NCBI GenBank assembly: GCA_037443645.1
Contig: JBBINY010000007.1
Span: 1-64,000, forward strand
Source of the DNA: UBA2336 sp037443645
GTDB taxonomy: Bacteria; Bacteroidota; Bacteroidia; Cytophagales; Cyclobacteriaceae
Reading direction: 5' to 3'
Length of the DNA stretch: 64,000 bases
The position numbers and the translations under genes were made by a program. Below, one piece after another: positions 59,994 to 64,000 of this stretch. The first letter of the stretch is position 1, and each line of letters opens with the position of its first letter. The notes beneath the pieces were generated by a model. That model ran no database searches, was not told where the DNA came from, and saw nothing but the letters and a program-made list of their open reading frames with translations.

Positions 59994-62900
59994 TTACAAG
60001 GTAATCCGCAAGCTCACACCGTACCGTCTTGACGTAGGACCGGTAAGGAACTCAAGGCCCAGGCCATTGCCTACGCCAGTACTCAACACATCGGTATCAA
60101 AGTTCATGTACTTCGGAAAGTTCACGGCTTTGTACCACAGGTTTTGACCCAGCAACGAAATGGAAGCTGACCGGATTGGTGTCTTCCCTAAAATGGATGC
60201 GGGTATAGCGTATCCAAGGCTTATTTCGCGTAACCGGATAGTTGTTCCATCATAAATGGAAACTTCAGTCGGTCCGAAACCAATGTTGTTAAAGAAGGCC
60301 GTACCGATAGAAGTCTGAATGTTGTTGGGCGTTCCGTCTTGCAATACACCCGGAAGAATAACGGTTTGATCACGGTCAAAATCGGTGTCCTTGCTGATTC
60401 CCCGTGCCAGCATAGTTCGTGTAGTGGTTGAATAAATATCGCCACCATAACGGTACTCCAACTGGGCGGAGAGTGTAAGTCCCTTCCAGGAGAATGTATT
60501 GATCAACGTTGAAGTCCAATCGGGGTTCGGGTCTCCGATAATGCCAATGTCATCGCTGAATAACCAGTCGCCATTGGAATCAACCACCCGCTCACCATTG
60601 AGCCGCTCAATTTTCGATCCCTGGATTACGTTAAACGGCTTGCCCACAATGGCCCAGTTGCCAATGTCGCTGAAACCGGCTATCTGAACCTGCTCCAATC
60701 CACCGCCTAACTCTTCTACAACGCTCCGGTACAACGACCAGTTAGCCACAATATCCCACTGGAATCCGTTGTTGAGCCGCACTGGTGTTGCGGTAAGCGC
60801 TAACTCAATTCCTTTCGTATTCAGTTTACCGATGTTAATCCGCGTAACACCAAACCCGGTTGAAGGATCCAATGGTGCATCGGTTATCAGGTCTTCGGTA
60901 TCGCGTGTATACAGGGTCAGGTCGATGCCAAGCTTTTTATTAAACAATTGAGCTTCTACACCGGCTTCAAATTCCTTTTGCAATTCCGGTTTCAGGTTTG
61001 GGTTGCCAAGACGTGTTGATGCTGCATTAACAGTAAGTACATTACCATTCGCATCAACAAAGGCCCGTGCATCCGAGAAAAGGGTGTTCCGTGTACTGTA
61101 GGGAGACGGGAACCCTGCCGAAGTACCATAGCCAACACGCACTTTCAAAAAGTTCAGGTTGTCAGACTCAATACCAAAAGCTGTTGTCGGCACAAAGGAA
61201 ACGCTGGCACTGGGGTAAAAAAGTGACCGGTTGGCCTCTTCCAGCGTTGACGACCAGTCGTTCCGACCTGCCAGGTTAACGTATAAGTAGTCGTTGTAGG
61301 CCAGTGTGGCCTGGGCATAAAGACCCTGGCGGATGTTTTCCTCTTCATATTGGAGCTGGGCACCATTGAATGATACCGCGGCATGATTAATGAAGTTATT
61401 ATGGTTGATCAGCCCGAATACCACCTGGTTCTGACTTTCAATGCCATCCTGCGCATACCGGTCTTGCCTGATTTGTCCACCCGCAACGAGGTTCAGGCTC
61501 ATGCTCTCGTTCAGATTCCTGTTATAGGTGGCGATGAAATCGTGGTTCCAGATGGTGTTGCTGGCACTAACAGTTCGATAAACACCCTGCTGTGAAATTA
61601 CACCCTGTACGCCTCCCCGGTTGCTCCAGTACTCCTGAAACTCATCGTACCGGTCAAGGCCTATCCGGTAAAGAAAATTAAAATCATCGGTTATGCTGTA
61701 GGTGAATGAAGACTGACCGTAGAAGCGATTTACAAAATCAGTCTGCCGGCTGTATTTGGCCGTCCACCGGGGATTTTGAATATCGTTACCTGAACGGTAG
61801 TATACGCTGCGATGATCATTCGGAGCTTCAAAAGGAAGACCCATCAAGTCAATGCTTCGGGGAGTGTAGAGCACATCGGCAAACACCGAAATCCCTGACC
61901 CGCTTGCCCCGGAACCATTCCCTGTACTCAGCGGTGGTGTTTCCATATCGGTTGTGGCAACGTTCATCGTTGTATTGATATTAAACTTGCTTGTTACATT
62001 GGCATTAATCCCGACACCGCCATTAATCTTGGTTAGCGTATTACCTGGAAGGAAACCCTCTTCATTGGTGTAGGAGAAGTTCGCGTTATAGCTTACGTTA
62101 TCGCGTGAACCACCGATATTGAGGGAAGTGGTAGACACAACCCCTGTTCTGAAAAAGTTAGTCGGATCAGCATAGGCCTTGTAAGCATATTGCTTTCCGT
62201 GGTACTCCGGAAACTGGCTGTACAATGTTGGGTCAGCCAACCGGTCGAACGGGTGTTGCACGGAATCCGGACCGAATAATCCTGTTCCTCCACTGCCCGG
62301 AAACCGGGGGCCCCAGTTACTAAAGAAGAATCCGAAATTCTGATCAAATCCGTTACCGTAATTATCCTGATAGGTGGGAATGGATGCAATCTTGTTGAAG
62401 AATACCGATTGTGAAACATCAATACCAAAATTCCTGGCCTTCTTTGAGCCGTTCTTCGTGGTTACCAGAATCACACCCTTCTTGCCCTGTTCACCATATA
62501 GCACGGCAGCGGCAAGGCCTTTCAAAACGGATATGTTTTCAATGTTATTGGGATCAAGGTCAAGAAAACGGGATGAAGTGCCCAACCCACCACCAGCAAA
62601 ATCTCCCTGCGCATTGGTGCTGGTGTTGAACGGCACTCCGTCAACAACAAACAACGGCTGGTTACTGCCCGAAATAGTAGTGTACCCCCGGATAACAATG
62701 TTGGTTCCTGTACCGGACACACCGCCCGTTGAGGTGATGTTTACTCCTGGAATTTTACCGGTAAGCAGCCTGCCGATATCGGATTCGGCCTTCTGTGCAA
62801 CCTGTTCACCCGAAACCGTTGACACGGCATACCCAACAGCGCGTTTCTCGGTTTGAGCACCCATGGCGGTAACAACCACCTCGCTGAGCTGGGTCACATC

Positions 62901-63191
62901 GGAAGTCATATTTACATTCACAACCGAGCGTTCACCAACGGCAACTTCCTGTGTCTGTAATCCGATGAATGAAAATACAAGTACTCCACCGCTCGATGGA
63001 ACTCCGGATAACCGGTAATTCCCGTCCGAATCGGTAACGGTACCAGTACTGGTTCCCTTCAGAACCACGTTTACACCGGGTAAGGCTGTCCCATCCTCAA
63101 CAGATGTAACCTTTCCGGTAATCGTTCGCTCCTGAGCCCACACCTGGAACCCAAGAACCAACGAGAAGCTTAGTAGTAAAAACTTCTTCAT
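59994..63191 (-). CDS. SusC/RagA-family TonB-dependent outer-membrane transporter
   Basis: A 1065-residue active importer. A signal peptide (KFLLLSFSLVLGFQVWAQ) precedes a carboxypeptidase-D-like domain (about 21-105; TITGKVTSVEDGTALPGVNVVLKG). The TonB plug (about 115-235; IGRLLTGKIPGVNI, GTNIVIRGYTTISGSNQPLFVVDGVPF) and a long barrel follow, ending in RRYGVSLRITL with the terminal aromatic strand. No extra STN or signalling domain is present, so regulation through an anti-sigma factor is unlikely. It is the first gene of the SusC-SusD-lipoprotein operon. Confidence 0.93.
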   Translation of the reverse strand: MKKFLLLSFSLVLGFQVWAQERTITGKVTSVEDGTALPGVNVVLKGTSTGTVTDSDGNYRLSGVPSSGGVLVFSFIGLQTQEVAVGERSVVNVNMTSDVTQLSEVVVTAMGAQTEKRAVGYAVSTVSGEQVAQKAESDIGRLLTGKIPGVNITSTGGVSGTGTNIVIRGYTTISGSNQPLFVVDGVPFNTSTNAQGDFAGGGLGTSSRFLDLDPNNIENISVLKGLAAAVLYGEQGKKGVILVTTKNGSKKARNFGIDVSQSVFFNKIASIPTYQDNYGNGFDQNFGFFFSNWGPRFPGSGGTGLFGPDSVQHPFDRLADPTLYSQFPEYHGKQYAYKAYADPTNFFRTGVVSTTSLNIGGSRDNVSYNANFSYTNEEGFLPGNTLTKINGGVGINANVTSKFNINTTMNVATTDMETPPLSTGNGSGASGSGISVFADVLYTPRSIDLMGLPFEAPNDHRSVYYRSGNDIQNPRWTAKYSRQTDFVNRFYGQSSFTYSITDDFNFLYRIGLDRYDEFQEYWSNRGGVQGVISQQGVYRTVSASNTIWNHDFIATYNRNLNESMSLNLVAGGQIRQDRYAQDGIESQNQVVFGLINHNNFINHAAVSFNGAQLQYEEENIRQGLYAQATLAYNDYLYVNLAGRNDWSSTLEEANRSLFYPSASVSFVPTTAFGIESDNLNFLKVRVGYGTSAGFPSPYSTRNTLFSDARAFVDANGNVLTVNAASTRLGNPNLKPELQKEFEAGVEAQLFNKKLGIDLTLYTRDTEDLITDAPLDPSTGFGVTRINIGKLNTKGIELALTATPVRLNNGFQWDIVANWSLYRSVVEELGGGLEQVQIAGFSDIGNWAIVGKPFNVIQGSKIERLNGERVVDSNGDWLFSDDIGIIGDPNPDWTSTLINTFSWKGLTLSAQLEYRYGGDIYSTTTRTMLARGISKDTDFDRDQTVILPGVLQDGTPNNIQTSIGTAFFNNIGFGPTEVSIYDGTTIRLREISLGYAIPASILGKTPIRSASISLLGQNLWYKAVNFPKYMNFDTDVLSTGVGNGLGLEFLTGPTSRRYGVSLRITL

Positions 63192-63331
63192 AGAAATTGG
63201 TTTAGGTTAATACGAATTCCAAATTAAACTAAAAATTTAATTGAAAGGGGGGAAAATCCTCCTTTCTTTCAACCCCCTGTGTTGCACTAATTAGTTGAAC
63301 TAAGAACTGCTTTAATCATACGTACCTAAAC
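63192..63331. other. Leader region upstream of susC
   Basis: An AT-rich intergenic stretch carrying the transcription start of the SusCD operon. An imperfect inverted repeat with 7-nt perfect ends (TTGAAAG...CTTTCAA, 63241-63272) could fold in the 5' leader. A -7-like TTAATTTG occurs on the minus strand near 63215-63225, one base off consensus. Confidence 0.3.
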
Positions 63332-63358
63332 AAAAAGCCCCTGGGGAACCCCAAGGGC
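63332..63358 (-). terminator. Intrinsic terminator after rpmA
   Basis: On the minus strand the 10-bp stem GCCCTTGGGG/CCCCAGGGGC (one T-G pair) is followed by TTTTT, 39 nt past the rpmA stop. It isolates the ribosomal operon from susC. Confidence 0.85.
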
Positions 63359-63396
63359 ACATTATGTAACCAAAAATTCCCGCTGTATTGTATCCG

Positions 63397-63660
63397 CTAA
63401 GCCATTGCCTTTGGCTCAACCGATACAAACGAACGGTTTTCGCGGCCTTTCTTAAAAACAACCACTCCGTTGGTTAAGGCAAACAGGGTATGGTCTTTAC
63501 CGATTCCAACATTTTTACCGGGGTGATGCTTTGTGCCCCGCTGCCGAACAATGATGTTGCCGGCTATTACCTGCTGGCCGCCAAACACCTTAATGCCCAG
63601 GCGTTTGCTTTCCGATTCGCGTCCGTTCTTTACTTTACCTTCTCCTTTTTTATGTGCCAT
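63397..63660 (-). CDS. rpmA: 50S ribosomal protein L27
   Basis: An 87-residue L27 near the peptidyl-transferase centre. It begins MAHKKGEGKVKNGRESESKRLGIKVFGGQ, with no cleavable N-terminal extension, and continues VIAGNIIVRQRGTKHHPGKNVGIGKDHTLFAL. It lies 12 nt after rplU in the conserved rplU-rpmA order, with a terminator downstream. Confidence 0.97.
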   Translation of the reverse strand: MAHKKGEGKVKNGRESESKRLGIKVFGGQQVIAGNIIVRQRGTKHHPGKNVGIGKDHTLFALTNGVVVFKKGRENRSFVSVEPKAMA

Positions 63661-63672
63661 TTTCTTAAATCT

Positions 63673-63981
63673 TTAACCAATCTTCTCAATCAATACCTTA
63701 GTAAACTGCTGGCGGTGGCCGTTTTTAACAACATAACCCTTTCTGCGCTTCTTTTTAAAAACGGTAACCTTGTCGCCTTTAACGTGCTCCATAATCTTAC
63801 CCGATACCGACACACCCTTTACCGTTGGTGACCCTACATCCACTTTCCCGTCTTTATCCACCAATAATACCTCCTTAAAGGTAACAGCCGAACCGGCCTC
63901 GCCATTAAGTTTCGGAGCATAGATATATTGATCTTTTGCCACTTTAAACTGCTTTCCGGCCACATCAACAATTGCATACAT
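63673..63981 (-). CDS. rplU: 50S ribosomal protein L21
   Basis: A 102-residue L21 that binds 23S rRNA with L20. MYAIVDVAGKQFKVAKDQYIYAPKL is the family start, and KVTVFKKKRRKGYVVKNGHRQQFTKVLIEKI is the basic C-terminal motif. The ATG at 63981 is 19 nt from the window edge, so the promoter is not fully visible. Confidence 0.97.
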   Translation of the reverse strand: MYAIVDVAGKQFKVAKDQYIYAPKLNGEAGSAVTFKEVLLVDKDGKVDVGSPTVKGVSVSGKIMEHVKGDKVTVFKKKRRKGYVVKNGHRQQFTKVLIEKIG

Positions 63982-64000
63982 AGCTTTAAAAAATTGGACT

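Noticed and set aside
1..64000. tRNA, rRNA, CRISPR or insertion sequence
   Set aside because: No cloverleaf, rRNA-like stretch, regular direct-repeat array or transposase-like frame was seen on reading; small RNAs cannot be excluded without a covariance search.

Overview
The window looks like a chromosomal segment of a Bacteroidota bacterium, most likely of the order Cytophagales. The evidence is a SusC/SusD pair, promoters of the Bacteroidota form (TTG/TTTG, 18-23 nt, TAnnTTTG), S16 with a long Ala/Glu-rich tail, a one-domain F1 epsilon subunit encoded only with atpD, DUF4105 and DUF493 proteins, and many start codons without a Shine-Dalgarno sequence. Species assignment is inference; there is no rRNA gene. 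I saw no tRNA, CRISPR array, prophage or insertion sequence.

Layout. 1-1979 is an AT-richer insert: a DUF262/GmrSD-like gene flanked by folded, integron-attC-like elements. 2019-4375 (minus) holds upp, a small membrane protein and an exported phosphatase-superfamily enzyme. 4417-10071 (plus) is housekeeping: an M42-like peptidase, DUF1287, hpt, adk, a 43-residue membrane micro-ORF, obgE, grpE and dnaJ. 10180-16614 carries an exported beta-rich protein, an ABC exporter pair, a histidine kinase and atpD-atpC. 16761-20804 has a lipoprotein, a membrane protein, an RluA-type pseudouridine synthase, a serine hydrolase and prfC. 21125-28226 carries dnaK, lysC, nhaD, an amino-acid dehydrogenase and anmK.

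28431-35333 is an envelope-biogenesis run: outer-membrane protein, TPR protein, LptC, 51-residue micro-ORF, CNNM/HlyC protein and PpiD-like foldase. 35376-37471 holds DUF493, pterin dehydratase, rsmI and an inositol-phosphatase family gene. 37536-42566 has an FtsX/MacB-type permease, a FeoB-associated Cys-rich peptide, a radical SAM/SPASM protein and DUF4105. 42557-48258 is the complete 2-oxoglutarate dehydrogenase operon (E1-E2-E3). 48442-50686 is rpsP-rimM-trmD-rplS, followed by fbaB and accD.

52856-53791 is the decayed 3' part of an FtsX permease gene. 53793-57315 is a tightly overlapping three-gene operon (CHR-family transporter, PAPS-type sulfotransferase, ASST-like lipoprotein) just downstream of a SusC-SusD-lipoprotein operon (57373-63191). 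The window ends in rpmA-rplU.

The items most worth a second look are the attC-like cassette, the predicted sulfonation operon beside SusCD, a shared 10-mer upstream of both grpE-dnaJ and dnaK, zinc-site losses in DnaJ and AccD, and two membrane micro-ORFs.
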